Below, one piece after another: positions 1-9,141 of a stretch of 64,000 nt of DNA. Location: NCBI RefSeq assembly GCF_009649685.1, contig NZ_WJPK01000003.1:141824-205823 (forward strand), written 5' to 3'. Position 1 is the stretch's first letter. Each line of letters begins with the position of its first letter. Made by a program: the position numbers and the translations under genes. The notes beneath the pieces are model-generated. The model did no database searches. It was given only the letters and a program-made list of their open reading frames with translations, and had not been told where the DNA came from. The DNA comes from Flavobacteriaceae bacterium EG-1. GTDB lineage: Bacteria; Bacteroidota; Bacteroidia; Flavobacteriales; Flavobacteriaceae.

Positions 1-432
1 TTTTCTGACCGATTTGATATTGTTATTAAACAAGTAATCATTCACAAATTAGTTGATGGCGTATTTTACTCTAGCATTATTTGTGAGCGAGAAAAAATTG
101 AAGAAATTATTGATGCGCGTACCAGTGATGCAATAGCTTTGGCATTACGCTTCGATGCCCCTATTTTCACTTACAAAACCATTTTAGATAAAGCCGGAAT
201 TTATCTTAAATTCTCATCTAAGGATAAAGAAACTGAAGACGATGATGATAGTATTGTTGTAGATGAAATTTTACAAGAAAGTGAAACAGTAGAAATTGAT
301 ACAGCTGCTGCAACAAGTGGGTATTCAGAATTAACTATTGATGATTTAAACAAGGAATTAGACAAGGCCGTAGCCAACGAAGATTATGAAAAAGCTGCAA
401 AATTGCGAGACGAAATCTCAAAAAGAAACTAA
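1..432 (+). CDS. Bifunctional nuclease family protein (5' end outside window)
   Basis: The reading frame is open from the first base, so the true start lies upstream and only the last 143 residues are visible. The visible part contains the bifunctional nuclease (BFN/DUF151) signature: a segment around DGVFYSSIICERE followed by ARTSDAIALALR, and then a C-terminal UvrB/UvrC-like motif (ELDKAVANEDYEKAAKLRDEI) after an acidic linker. Members of this family in Bacteroidota combine these two parts; an RNase/DNase activity is known for plant homologues, while the bacterial role is poorly defined. An internal ATG at 139 would cut the conserved domain and is not the start. The next gene begins 18 bases downstream, suggesting co-transcription. 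Confidence 0.85.
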   Translation, partial: FSDRFDIVIKQVIIHKLVDGVFYSSIICEREKIEEIIDARTSDAIALALRFDAPIFTYKTILDKAGIYLKFSSKDKETEDDDDSIVVDEILQESETVEIDTAAATSGYSELTIDDLNKELDKAVANEDYEKAAKLRDEISKRN

Positions 433-450
433 CGGTCACAAAAGCATTTT

Positions 451-1905
451 ATGAAACCGAGCTACTGGTTTTTTCTTATTGCTCTTTTTTTTACATTTCC
501 TGTAATATCTCAGGAAATTTCAAATACAGAAAATATTAATACTGTAATTGAATCTTCTACAACGATAAATGACATAAGCAGTATACCTCTTATACCAAAT
601 GAAGGATTCACTATTCATAGTCTTTGGCGTGGTATGCTCGGTATGGCTGTACTAATTCTAATTTCTTTTCTTTTTAGTGCAAATAAAAAAGCGATTAATT
701 GGAAAACTGTTGGCATAGGTTTAGCCATTCAATTACTTATTGCTATAGGAGTTTTAAAGGTTCCACTTGTAAAAATTATATTTGAACAAATAGGACAAGT
801 TTTTGTTAGTATTTTAGATTTCACAAGAGCTGGTAGTCAATTTTTATTTGAAGGTTTGGTAGCTGATATGAATACCTTTGGCTACATATTTGCATTTCAA
901 GTTTTGCCAACTATTATATTTTTTTCAGCGCTAACCTCGGTTCTTTTTTATTTAGGTATAATTCAAAAAGTTGTAAAGGCACTTGCTTGGTTGTTATCTA
1001 AGGCACTTGGAATATCTGGGGCAGAAAGTTTAAGTATTGCTGGAAATATTTTTTTAGGTCAAACCGAAGCACCATTACTAATAAAGCCCTACTTAGAAAA
1101 AATGAACAAGTCAGAAATGTTACTTGTCATGGTTGGTGGAATGGCAACTGTTGCCGGTGCTGTATTAGCTGCATATATCGGATTTTTAGGAGGAGACGAC
1201 CCCATACTTCGTTTGCAATTTGCAAAACATTTATTAGCTGCTTCTGTAATGGCAGCACCAGGTGCGATTGTAGTTTCAAAAATATTATACCCACAAACTG
1301 AAGTAGTTAATACCGACGTACAAGTATCCTCTGAAAAAATTGGCACTAACTTTCTAGACGCCATAGCAAATGGCACTACAGAAGGTCTAAAATTAGCCGT
1401 AAATGTAGGTGCCATGCTGCTAGTTTTCGTGGCTTTTATCGCAATGTTCAATGGTATTTTTGGATGGATAGGTGAATGGACATCAATAAATACGTGGATT
1501 GCTGAAAATAGCATGTATGATAAACTATCGTTGGAAGCGATTTTAGGAACTGTTTTTGCTCCTTTAATGTGGCTAATTGGTGTTGCGAATGAAGACATTA
1601 TGTTAATGGGGCAGCTTCTAGGAATTAAATTAGCTGCTAGTGAATTTATTGGCTACATTCAATTATCCGAATTGAAAAATGTAGCGAGTGCTACGCATTT
1701 TACGTATAATAAGTCGGTAATTATGGCTACCTATATGCTCTGTGGATTTGCAAATTTTGCATCTATTGGAATCCAAATTGGAGGAATTGGGTCATTAGCA
1801 CCGGGCCAACGAAAAACACTATCAGAGTTTGGTATGCGAGCGGTTTTAGGAGGTTCTATTGCTTCATTGCTTTCTGCTACTATCGCTGGGATGATATTAG
1901 GCTAA
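451..1905 (+). CDS. NupC-type concentrative nucleoside transporter
   Basis: This 484-residue inner-membrane protein should take up nucleosides with Na+ or H+. After a signal-like N-terminus (cleavage near VISQ) and a short polar stretch come many hydrophobic segments. Hallmarks of the CNT family are visible: the GQTEAPLLIKPYL loop near residue 200, the NEDIMLMGQLLG segment near residue 380 and the CGFANFASIGIQIGG segment near residue 435. The length is larger than the usual 400-420 residues because of the N-terminal extension, which is common in Bacteroidota homologues. It follows the nuclease gene by 18 bases, and thyA lies downstream, so a nucleotide-salvage context is plausible. Confidence 0.92.
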   Translation: MKPSYWFFLIALFFTFPVISQEISNTENINTVIESSTTINDISSIPLIPNEGFTIHSLWRGMLGMAVLILISFLFSANKKAINWKTVGIGLAIQLLIAIGVLKVPLVKIIFEQIGQVFVSILDFTRAGSQFLFEGLVADMNTFGYIFAFQVLPTIIFFSALTSVLFYLGIIQKVVKALAWLLSKALGISGAESLSIAGNIFLGQTEAPLLIKPYLEKMNKSEMLLVMVGGMATVAGAVLAAYIGFLGGDDPILRLQFAKHLLAASVMAAPGAIVVSKILYPQTEVVNTDVQVSSEKIGTNFLDAIANGTTEGLKLAVNVGAMLLVFVAFIAMFNGIFGWIGEWTSINTWIAENSMYDKLSLEAILGTVFAPLMWLIGVANEDIMLMGQLLGIKLAASEFIGYIQLSELKNVASATHFTYNKSVIMATYMLCGFANFASIGIQIGGIGSLAPGQRKTLSEFGMRAVLGGSIASLLSATIAGMILG

Positions 1906-1978
1906 ATACTTACCAAAAGCCATAAGTGAAGTCTTCTTATTCTTAGTTAATAATTATTGATAACTGAGAAATATTTCA

Positions 1979-2010
1979 TTGGATTAAAAAATCTTCTTTG
2001 ATTATTTTTG
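1979..2010 (+). promoter_or_regulatory. Putative Bacteroidota-type promoter of thyA
   Basis: A TATTTTTG box at 2003-2010 fits the Bacteroidota -7 consensus TAnnTTTG. A TTG at 1979-1981 lies 21 bases upstream as a possible -33 element. The leader to the thyA start at 2068 would be about 50 bases. This is a motif match only. Confidence 0.4.
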
Positions 2011-2067
2011 TTCAAATAAAATCGCCCAAAATAGAATTCCCTTTATGGGAGTTATGGGCTTCCACTT

Positions 2068-2892
2068 ATGAAGCAATATCACGATTTATTAAAGCACGTA
2101 CTAGAAACTGGCAACCAAAAAGGTGACCGCACCGGCACTGGAACAAAAAGTGTTTTCGGCTATCAAATGCGATTTAACCTTAGTGAAGGGTTTCCTATGG
2201 TAACCACCAAAAAATTACATTTAAAATCCATTGTTTATGAACTACTTTGGTTTTTAAAAGGTGATACAAATATAAATTATCTTCAAGAAAATGGGGTACG
2301 CATCTGGAATGAGTGGGCGGATGAAAATGGTGATTTAGGTCCTGTTTATGGTCATCAATGGCGTAATTGGAACGATGATGAAATTGACCAGATTAAAGAA
2401 GTAATTAAGTCTTTAAAAACCAATCCTAACAGCAGAAGAATGTTAGTTTCGGCATGGAACCCTAGTGTTTTACCTGACACTTCTAAATCTTTTTCAGAAA
2501 ATGTAGCAAATGGTAAAGCAGCACTACCACCTTGTCATGCATTTTTTCAATTTTATGTTGCAGATGGAAAATTATCTTGTCAGTTGTATCAAAGAAGTGC
2601 AGATATTTTTTTAGGCGTTCCTTTTAATATAGCTTCTTATGCGTTATTTACTATGATGATGGCTCAAGTTTGTGGTTATGAAGCCGGAGATTTTATTCAC
2701 ACTTTTGGTGACGCGCATATTTATGACAATCATAGAGATCAGGTAGAATTACAATTAAGTAGAGATTGTAGACCCCTTCCTAAAATGATACTTAACCCAG
2801 ATGTAAAAGACATCTTCGATTTTAATTTTGAAGATTTTACGTTGGTAGATTATAATCCGCACCCGCATATCAAAGGTGCTGTAGCCATTTAA
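2068..2892 (+). CDS. thyA: Thymidylate synthase
   Basis: ThyA converts dUMP to dTMP with methylene-tetrahydrofolate in the cytoplasm. The 274-residue protein has the full set of motifs: [11 protein letters not shown] near the N-terminus (phosphate-binding Arg), the catalytic cysteine C156 in [11 protein letters not shown], the [17 protein letters not shown] stretch, and the [12 protein letters not shown] motif. It is about ten residues longer than the E. coli enzyme owing to a short insertion before the catalytic loop (around [12 protein letters not shown]). The dihydrofolate reductase that regenerates its folate cofactor is encoded nearby at 5826. A TonB-domain protein follows after 10 bases. 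Confidence 0.97.
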   Translation: MKQYHDLLKHVLETGNQKGDRTGTGTKSVFGYQMRFNLSEGFPMVTTKKLHLKSIVYELLWFLKGDTNINYLQENGVRIWNEWADENGDLGPVYGHQWRNWNDDEIDQIKEVIKSLKTNPNSRRMLVSAWNPSVLPDTSKSFSENVANGKAALPPCHAFFQFYVADGKLSCQLYQRSADIFLGVPFNIASYALFTMMMAQVCGYEAGDFIHTFGDAHIYDNHRDQVELQLSRDCRPLPKMILNPDVKDIFDFNFEDFTLVDYNPHPHIKGAVAI

Positions 2893-2902
2893 AAAGGTTA
2901 TT

Positions 2903-3760
2903 ATGAGAACTGTACTCTTACATGTAGTCATTGTACTTTCATTAAATATTATTTCTGCGCAAGACATTACAGTTTACAATTCAAATGAAGTTGATGAATA
3001 TCCAAGATTTATAGAGAGAAAGTGCATTCAATATACTAGTTCTAAGGAATGCTTTAGACAGCAGCTTAATAAACATATTTCCGCACATTTTAATTATCCA
3101 ATTGATGCATTAAAAAAGAAAATTACCGGTAATGTTTATTTACAATTTATCATAAACGAAGATGGTTCAATAAATAATATTAAAGCTAGATCTAAACATA
3201 AGTTTTTTGAAACCGAAGGAATAAGAATTATAGAACTATTACCAATATTAGCCCCGGCCAAAATAAAAGGGACCAATATAGCAATGTACTACAACTTACC
3301 GATTTCATTTAATATGATAACGGATAAAAACGGAAAAGTAAAAACAAAAACTGTCTTTATCGATATAGATAATAGCAAGGACTCAAATTCCATTCTATCA
3401 TATAATAAGGTCGCCAAACCACCACTAATTATTGGTTGTCAAAGCACAAATAAAGCTTCTGATTGTTTTAAGGAAAAATTAACAGATGAAATATTTAATT
3501 TTATGCTTGAAAATTATCCTAAAAAACCTGAATTCTCATCTAAAATATACTTTGAAATTGCACTTGATAATTCGATTAAAAATGTCATTGTACTAAGTCC
3601 TATTCAAAAAACAAAAGAAAGCATAGAACAATTTTTAAATGCATACCAAAATGTTTTGGAACCTGCGAAAGATAGTACTGGAAAATTTACTGAATGTTTT
3701 TTCACAACAGATATGAAATTAGTAAGTGGAGATAATAATTACATACGAATAAAAAACTAG
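2903..3760 (+). CDS. Secreted protein with TonB C-terminal-like domain
   Basis: This 285-residue protein begins with a signal peptide (hydrophobic residues 4-18, cleavage near ISAQ). Residues about 45-130 resemble the TonB C-terminal fold: a cysteine-flanked segment, then YPIDALKKKITGNVYLQFIINEDGSI, the pattern typical of TonB family energy-transducer domains in Bacteroidota. A second, more degenerate copy may occupy residues 170-270. There is no N-terminal membrane anchor with a proline-rich linker, so it is not a complete TonB; it is probably a periplasmic protein of unknown role. It starts 10 bases after thyA and ends at a strong terminator. Confidence 0.7.
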   Translation: MRTVLLHVVIVLSLNIISAQDITVYNSNEVDEYPRFIERKCIQYTSSKECFRQQLNKHISAHFNYPIDALKKKITGNVYLQFIINEDGSINNIKARSKHKFFETEGIRIIELLPILAPAKIKGTNIAMYYNLPISFNMITDKNGKVKTKTVFIDIDNSKDSNSILSYNKVAKPPLIIGCQSTNKASDCFKEKLTDEIFNFMLENYPKKPEFSSKIYFEIALDNSIKNVIVLSPIQKTKESIEQFLNAYQNVLEPAKDSTGKFTECFFTTDMKLVSGDNNYIRIKN

Positions 3761-3778
3761 TAATCCTTTATAACAAAA

Positions 3779-3819
3779 AAAGCCGAATTGCTTAATACAA
3801 TTCGGCTTTCAATTTTTTC
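3779..3819. terminator. Bidirectional intrinsic terminator
   Basis: A perfect 12-bp stem (AAAGCCGAATTG at 3779-3790 with CAATTCGGCTTT at 3798-3809) closes a 7-base loop and is followed by a T-rich run; A-runs on the other side make it work for the opposing gene too. It sits between the convergent genes ending at 3760 and 3831. Confidence 0.9.
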
Positions 3820-3830
3820 TCTATAATGCC

Positions 3831-4130
3831 TTATACTACTAAAACAGCATTTTCACTACCTGCAAAATCGTTCCATTGATAACGATCAGCTTCACTTTCG
3901 TTTACGTAGTTCCCGTCAATGATATACTTAAATTCATAAGTACTCTCTTTTGGCAATTCAAAGGTTCCTTTAAAACTACCATTTTTTAACTTCTTCAAAG
4001 TACTAGCTTTGTTCGCTTTCCAATTGTTGAAATCACCAACAACTGCAACTTTTTTAGCTTCTTCAGCTGGCACTGTAAAAGTTACCTTGCACACGTCTTT
4101 TGTTTTTAAATATTTTTTTGCAATAGACAT
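3831..4130 (-). CDS. Isoamylase early-set / CBM48-like glycogen-binding domain protein
   Basis: The start is placed at the ATG at 4130, giving a 99-residue protein beginning MSIAKKYLKTKDVCKV; an upstream ATG at 4157 would add nine residues rich in basic and hydrophobic amino acids without homologous character. The sequence VAVVGDFNNWKANKASTLKKL followed by GTFELPKESTYEFKYIIDG is the classic early-set domain (CBM48/AMPK glycogen-binding type) with the GDFNNW core. Such single-domain proteins are common in Flavobacteriia; the partner is unknown and may be a glucan or a protein. It is transcribed alone toward the shared terminator at 3779-3819. Confidence 0.82.
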   Translation of the reverse strand: MSIAKKYLKTKDVCKVTFTVPAEEAKKVAVVGDFNNWKANKASTLKKLKNGSFKGTFELPKESTYEFKYIIDGNYVNESEADRYQWNDFAGSENAVLVV

Positions 4131-4279
4131 AATTACTAATTTTAAAATTCGCCGCAAAACTACTACACAATAATATTCAAATGCAATCTCATATTAATTT
4201 TTATCATTTTAATAATATATGACTAACAAATAAACAATAATTGCATTTTTAACACTCAATTAATATCAGAATTAAAAAG

Positions 4280-5365
4280 TTAAATCTCTGTATTTAAGAT
4301 TTTTACAATTTTATCTACATCCTTTTTAGTATTATAAATATGAAAGCTTATTCGAATTCCGCTACCTCGTTGAGAACATATTATATTATTATCTACAAAT
4401 TTTTTAAAAAGTTCATCACCACCAGTAACATTAAAAATAGTACTGTGTTTTTTTCTTTTTACGACGGCAACACTTAAAACATTTAATGCTGTTAACTTTT
4501 CTTTTGCATAATTAGATAATTCAAACAGCCTATTTTCAATAGTATCCTTTCCTATTCTTTCAAAAAATTCTAACGACATTTTTAAACTCCCAAAATTAAG
4601 TGTATCTAAATGACCAGGTTCAAAATATTTTGTAAAATGAAGTGTATCTTTTTTTAAAGGTTCAGCATTCGCAGAATTGAAACCAATAGTTTTTAAAGCT
4701 AAACGCTTTTCTACTTCATCCTTAAACAGCATAAACCCATTTCCATAACCGCTCAGTAACCATTTATAACTACTAGCACCTATCACATCTATTCCAGAAT
4801 TTTCAAAATCGAATATATCGGTACCGCAATACTGAGTGCCATCTGCAATAATTAATAATTTAGGGAATTCTTCCTTCAATCTTTTCAAAAAATTAAGTTC
4901 TACTTTAGTTCCATCTAACCATTGAACAATACTTATTGCCAAAACTGTAATATTTTCACTTGCAACTTTTTGTCTTATATTTTGTTCAAGATTTTCATTG
5001 AGCTTTGCAAAAGAAAGAGAAAACCCTCTACGTTCAAATGGCCATGTAACTGAAGGGTAATCGCCTTCAAGCAACAATACTTTTTCATTTTTATCTAATC
5101 CTTCTAACAAAATATTGATGCCAATGGAAAAATTTTGAATAAGCGCTACGTTTTCCTTTTTACAATTAAAATAACGAGCAATAGTTTCTCGAGTTTCATT
5201 TAAAATTTTACGAGCACCATCTCGCATTATACTCCCGCCATGCAATAAACTTTGATCGTGCCTACTCCGCCATTTTAATAGTTCATTATACAATAGTCCT
5301 GATGAGGCAGTATTTGCATATATATATTTTTCAAAAACCGGAAATTCGCTTCGTAGTTCCTCCAT
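4280..5365 (-). CDS. Aminotransferase class V-fold PLP enzyme
   Basis: Starting at the ATG at 5365 (MEELRSEFPVFEKYIYANTA) gives 361 residues, normal for the family; the open frame extends upstream to 5506 but that extension overlaps the divergent gene's promoter. The PLP-binding lysine is K201 in GASSYKWLLSGYGNG, and D175 in IIADGTQY should bind the pyridine nitrogen. The fold is that of cysteine desulfurases, isopenicillin N epimerases and kynureninases. The substrate cannot be told from sequence; a cysteine-lyase or racemase-type role is possible. It is divergent from the 2TM-folA pair. Confidence 0.8.
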   Translation of the reverse strand: MEELRSEFPVFEKYIYANTASSGLLYNELLKWRSRHDQSLLHGGSIMRDGARKILNETRETIARYFNCKKENVALIQNFSIGINILLEGLDKNEKVLLLEGDYPSVTWPFERRGFSLSFAKLNENLEQNIRQKVASENITVLAISIVQWLDGTKVELNFLKRLKEEFPKLLIIADGTQYCGTDIFDFENSGIDVIGASSYKWLLSGYGNGFMLFKDEVEKRLALKTIGFNSANAEPLKKDTLHFTKYFEPGHLDTLNFGSLKMSLEFFERIGKDTIENRLFELSNYAKEKLTALNVLSVAVVKRKKHSTIFNVTGGDELFKKFVDNNIICSQRGSGIRISFHIYNTKKDVDKIVKILNTEI

Positions 5366-5409
5366 TACAATAATTTTATTAGACCTTTCTCGATAGCCGT
5401 AACTAAATC

Positions 5410-5430
5410 TTATCTTTGATATAAAGATAA
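5410..5430 (+). promoter_or_regulatory. Perfect inverted repeat overlapping a -7 box
   Basis: TTATCTTT (5410-5417) and AAAGATAA (5423-5430) form a perfect 8-bp inverted repeat with a 5-base spacer. The left half contains TATCTTTG (5411-5418), a match to the TAnnTTTG -7 consensus, 21 bases before the ATG at 5440. It may be an operator for the 2TM-folA operon or for both divergent genes. Confidence 0.45.
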
Positions 5431-5439
5431 CCTTTTGGT

Positions 5440-5829
5440 ATGTTCTCAAAGAGTAATAGAAAGACAGAATTAGACTTAGAACAACATGAATTGTTAGAAT
5501 CGGCACAATTGCGAATCAAACAAAAAAAGAGATTATATACTCATTTTGTAATTTTTCTAATTGGCAGTGTTTTTCTTATCTTATTAAATAAGATTTTAAA
5601 GTATGGAGCTGAGTATGATTGGTTTATCTGGGCTATTACTTTTTGGGCTTTTTTATTTGTAATTCACACTTTTAATGTATTTGTCACTCATCAATTTATG
5701 GGTAAAGATTGGGAAAGAAAACAACGTGAAAAATTAGTTGCAAAACAAAAAGCAAAAATTGCAGAATTACAAAAGGAGATTGAAACAGATTTTCCTCTTT
5801 CACAAATAAATAAAAAAAAAGAGCTATGA
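5440..5829 (+). CDS. 2TM domain-containing protein
   Basis: This 129-residue protein has a charged N-terminus, two hydrophobic segments (about residues 35-52 and 62-82) and a lysine-rich coiled-coil-like tail. The layout, with HFVIFLIGSVFLILLN and a WAITFWAFLFVIHTF segment, is typical of the 2TM domain found in Bacteroidota, sometimes fused to histidine kinases. Its function is unknown. The stop overlaps the folA start by four bases (ATGA), so the two are translationally coupled. The open frame of the divergent aminotransferase overlaps this gene only if its unlikely upstream start were used. Confidence 0.82.
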   Translation: MFSKSNRKTELDLEQHELLESAQLRIKQKKRLYTHFVIFLIGSVFLILLNKILKYGAEYDWFIWAITFWAFLFVIHTFNVFVTHQFMGKDWERKQREKLVAKQKAKIAELQKEIETDFPLSQINKKKEL

Positions 5830-6329
5830 GTACGGTTTGTATGATAGCTGCGGCAGCTGAAAATAATGCACTTGGTAAAGACAACGATTTACTTTGGCAT
5901 TTACCTGACGATTTTAAACGTTTTAAAAAACTAACTACAGGTTATTCCATTATAATGGGGCGAAAAACGTATGAAAGTTTTCCAAAACCGTTACCTAATA
6001 GAAGACATATTATAATCACAAGAGATACCAAATACAAAGTTGACCATGAACATTGTATTGTTGTTCATTCTTTACTAGAGGCATTAGAATTATGCAAAAA
6101 TGAGGTGTTAAGTTATATTATTGGTGGTGGAGAAATTTATGCACAGGCAGAGCAGTTCTCAAATAAAATAGAATTAACTCGCGTACATAGTACCTTTGAA
6201 AATGCCGATACTTTTTTTCCTTCCATAGACTTTAATAAATGGGAATTAGTATATGAAGAATACCACCCGATTGATGAACGACATAAATATGCATTTACCT
6301 ATCTTACCTACATTAGAAAAAAGGTGTAA
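5826..6329 (+). CDS. folA: Dihydrofolate reductase
   Basis: FolA reduces dihydrofolate to tetrahydrofolate with NADPH, regenerating the cofactor consumed by ThyA. The 167-residue length is standard. Visible signatures include IAAAAENNALGKDNDLLWHLPDD with the substrate-binding acidic residue, the IMGRKTYESFPKPLPNR motif and the IIGGGEIY NADPH-binding segment. Its ATG overlaps the last codons of the 2TM gene. It is convergent with murI, whose stop is 10 bases away. Confidence 0.95.
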   Translation: MSTVCMIAAAAENNALGKDNDLLWHLPDDFKRFKKLTTGYSIIMGRKTYESFPKPLPNRRHIIITRDTKYKVDHEHCIVVHSLLEALELCKNEVLSYIIGGGEIYAQAEQFSNKIELTRVHSTFENADTFFPSIDFNKWELVYEEYHPIDERHKYAFTYLTYIRKKV

Positions 6330-6339
6330 CCAAGTTTTA

Positions 6340-7122
6340 CTAAAATTCTAATGAGGAAATTTTTGCATTTTCATCATCAATAAAACTTCGTAAGACTGAA
6401 AGATTTGAATTGCTATAAAATTGTAAGTCAGGATTATATTTAGATAAATTAAGCAATTTATTATTTTCTAAAATAGCTTTTGTTTGTAGCGCTACTGCTT
6501 CGCCCGAATCAATTATTTTCACATGCTCTGGCAACATTTCTTTTAAAACCGGTATCAAATAAGGGTAATGAGTACATCCTAATACCAAATAATCAATACC
6601 TGCCGATATCATAGGTTCTAAATATTCTTCTAAAAGCGTTTTGGTTTCAATACTACGTACTTTACCAGATTCTATTAATCGAACGAGACCTGTACCAACA
6701 CGCTCAATAATTTTAATTCCACTTGCATGATTTTCTGCCGTACTATGAAAAAGACTACTAGACAAGGTCCCTTTAGTCGCTAAAATTCCTACAGTTTTAG
6801 ATGTAGACCTTAAGGCAGCAGGTTTAATTGCGGGTTCAATACCTATAAAAGGAACATCATAATTAGCTCGTAAATAATTAATTGCATTAGTCGTAGCAGT
6901 ATTACAAGCAACAACAATAATTTTGCAATTTCTATCTAATAGAATTTCCGTGTTTTTTACACTTAATTTAAGAATATCATTTTTAGATTTTATACCATAA
7001 GGTGCATTCTTACTATCTGCTAAATATATCGTATTCTCATTTGGTAAAAGTTCATGTATTTCCTTCCAAATAGAGGTACCCCCTACTCCAGAATCAAACA
7101 TACCAATGGGTTGCTTACTCAT
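6340..7122 (-). CDS. murI: Glutamate racemase
   Basis: MurI makes D-glutamate for peptidoglycan. The 260-residue protein shows the two-cysteine active site: C73 in VVACNTATTNA and C183 in LGCTHYPYL, with the N-terminal GMFDSGVGGTSI motif holding the catalytic aspartate (D10). It follows the PafA-type phosphatase gene by only 9 bases on the same strand, so both are probably co-transcribed from upstream of 8814. Confidence 0.95.
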   Translation of the reverse strand: MSKQPIGMFDSGVGGTSIWKEIHELLPNENTIYLADSKNAPYGIKSKNDILKLSVKNTEILLDRNCKIIVVACNTATTNAINYLRANYDVPFIGIEPAIKPAALRSTSKTVGILATKGTLSSSLFHSTAENHASGIKIIERVGTGLVRLIESGKVRSIETKTLLEEYLEPMISAGIDYLVLGCTHYPYLIPVLKEMLPEHVKIIDSGEAVALQTKAILENNKLLNLSKYNPDLQFYSNSNLSVLRSFIDDENAKISSLEF

Positions 7123-7131
7123 AAATGCATT

Positions 7132-8814
7132 TTATTCCAACACCTCAACAATTGGCTTTCCAGTTGTACCACTCGGAAAAGAAACCCCCAATAAAGCCGC
7201 CATTGTAGGAGCAATATCTGGTATTTCAGTTCGTGCAACTGTACTACCTCTTTTAATCCCTTTTCCAAAGAATAAAAGCGGTGCATGCGTGTCGTAGATT
7301 TGTGGTGATCCATGTGTAGATCCAGTTTTTGAATAACTTATAACATCTGGTCTTAAAACAAATAATACATCTCCAGAACGCTTTTGATTAAATCCGTTTT
7401 GCAATATATAGGGTATACCATGGGTATAGTTACTCTGCCACATTTGATGACCAGTGAAAACACGATCAATATCTTTATAATTTAGTATTTCAATTGCTAA
7501 ACTTTCTTCTACCTCTTTAAGACTCATGTCCAAATTTTTAATAACCTTATGATCTAAAAAGATTTGATAATTAGAGATATCTTTAATTAAATCTGTTGTG
7601 CCGTATGTAAATTTCACAAACTCATTTAATTTTTCTTTCATTTCATTACTATCAAAATAAGCCGCTGGTATCTTTTTATCTTTCAAGTATGCAGGTACAG
7701 GAACAGCAGCATGATCCGCAGATAAAAACACGGTATATTCACCAGCACCCACTTTTTTATCTAACTCGCTAAAAAGTCTTGACAAATCTTTATCCAATTG
7801 TATATAAGTATCTTGTACTTCTTTGGAGTCTACACCAAATTTATGACCTACATAATCGGTACTTGAGAAGCTAATAGCTAAGAAATCGGGAATATTATCA
7901 GCTCCTAAATTCTCACCTTCAATAGCAGCTATTGCAAAATCGGCTGTCAGGCTATTTCCATAAGGTGAACTTTTTAATATACTGTAATTTCCATTTTCTT
8001 CCCACAATTTAGGTAAATCATGCGGAAAAGTTGGAGTTGTTTCCCCCTTAAATAAACCTTCATATGGGTTATTATCTATAACACTTTCTAAATAAGTGTT
8101 TATTGGTTTAGCTGTATCCCATGGTTTTTTATATTTAGCTACTGACTTAGCACTATTAAAATCGGCTACCCATTTTGGCAATTCCTTCATATAATAACTA
8201 CTTGTAATCCAATTAGCAGCCTTATTACCATCAAACCAATACGCAGCATTTGCAGTATGACCTCCAGGCAACACAGCACCCCTATCTTTTAAAGCTATTG
8301 CTATTGTTTTACCCCGCATTTGCGTATGTAATCTCAATTCATCCGTTATGGTAGTAGTAATCATTCGATGTGGTGACATTTTTCCAGCTTTAGAAGTAGT
8401 TCCAACTGAGGCATAACCATCATCACCAGCACAATAAACTGATTTCCCCAATTCCTTATCAAACCAATCATTACCAATAATACCATGAGTAGCTGGTGAA
8501 GTTCCTGTATAAACAGAAGCATGACCTGGACCAGTGCTAGTTGGTGCATAATTAAAATGATTGTTTTTACAATTAAAACCTTCGTTTACCATACGTTTAA
8601 ATCCTCCATCTTCATAATGATTCCAAAAACGTGTTAAATAATCATACCGCATTTGATCAACAACGATTCCAACAACTAATTTAGGGGAGGTTTTAATAGT
8701 AACATCACTTACAACTGTATTATTCTTTTTTGATTTGCGTTGTGCTTTTACATCGTTTGTTCCAATTACGAAGGCAGAAATTAGAATGAAATACTTTAAT
8801 ACGTTAAAATGCAT
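7132..8814 (-). CDS. pafA: PafA-type alkaline phosphatase
   Basis: The ATG at 8814 is preferred because it begins directly with a signal peptide (MHFNVLKYFILISAF, cleavage near VKAQ); the ATG at 8865 would add 17 unrelated residues. The mature protein is a nucleotide pyrophosphatase/alkaline-phosphatase superfamily enzyme with metal ligands in VVDQMRYDYL, SFSSTDYVGHKFG and LSADHAAVP, and a nucleophilic threonine in the PTSTGPGHASVYTG stretch. This is the layout of the phosphate-insensitive PafA phosphomonoesterase of Flavobacteriia, which liberates phosphate in the periplasm. The length of 560 residues is typical. murI follows 9 bases downstream. Confidence 0.88.
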   Translation of the reverse strand: MHFNVLKYFILISAFVIGTNDVKAQRKSKKNNTVVSDVTIKTSPKLVVGIVVDQMRYDYLTRFWNHYEDGGFKRMVNEGFNCKNNHFNYAPTSTGPGHASVYTGTSPATHGIIGNDWFDKELGKSVYCAGDDGYASVGTTSKAGKMSPHRMITTTITDELRLHTQMRGKTIAIALKDRGAVLPGGHTANAAYWFDGNKAANWITSSYYMKELPKWVADFNSAKSVAKYKKPWDTAKPINTYLESVIDNNPYEGLFKGETTPTFPHDLPKLWEENGNYSILKSSPYGNSLTADFAIAAIEGENLGADNIPDFLAISFSSTDYVGHKFGVDSKEVQDTYIQLDKDLSRLFSELDKKVGAGEYTVFLSADHAAVPVPAYLKDKKIPAAYFDSNEMKEKLNEFVKFTYGTTDLIKDISNYQIFLDHKVIKNLDMSLKEVEESLAIEILNYKDIDRVFTGHQMWQSNYTHGIPYILQNGFNQKRSGDVLFVLRPDVISYSKTGSTHGSPQIYDTHAPLLFFGKGIKRGSTVARTEIPDIAPTMAALLGVSFPSGTTGKPIVEVLE

Positions 8815-9141
8815 AGTTATGATATTTAATTCAGTAAAAGTAAAGAATTCCTTGCGCAAAATCATGTAGTAATCTTGCTTAATGTTATGGAAAATTTACT
8901 TCATATAAAGTATCGCATTTACACTAATATAATTTAAGTTCAGATGCTGAAGCATTAAATTTCATGAATCAAAAAAAACAAGAAAAATTAATGTAAAGAA
9001 TATCTATTTTTAAGATTTAAACTAATTACATAAGTGTGTTTATTGGTATATCAATGTAATATGTAAGAAATTTTAAGATGATTCAAAGCCTATAGATACA
9101 TTATATTCTTATTTTTACAAGCTGAAGTCTATAAGCAATCC
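8815..9141. other. Divergent intergenic region
   Basis: This 327-bp gap separates the pafA start (minus) from the MlaE-type permease (plus). One-mismatch relatives of the TAnnTTTG box occur at 9110-9117 (plus, TATTTTTA) and 8857-8864 (minus, TGATTTTG), either of which could belong to a promoter. I see no open frame with coding character, no RNA gene and no strong hairpin. Confidence 0.4.

Noticed and set aside
1089..1598. 169-codon minus-strand open frame
   Set aside because: It is a shadow of the nucleoside transporter gene, which has all family motifs on the plus strand.
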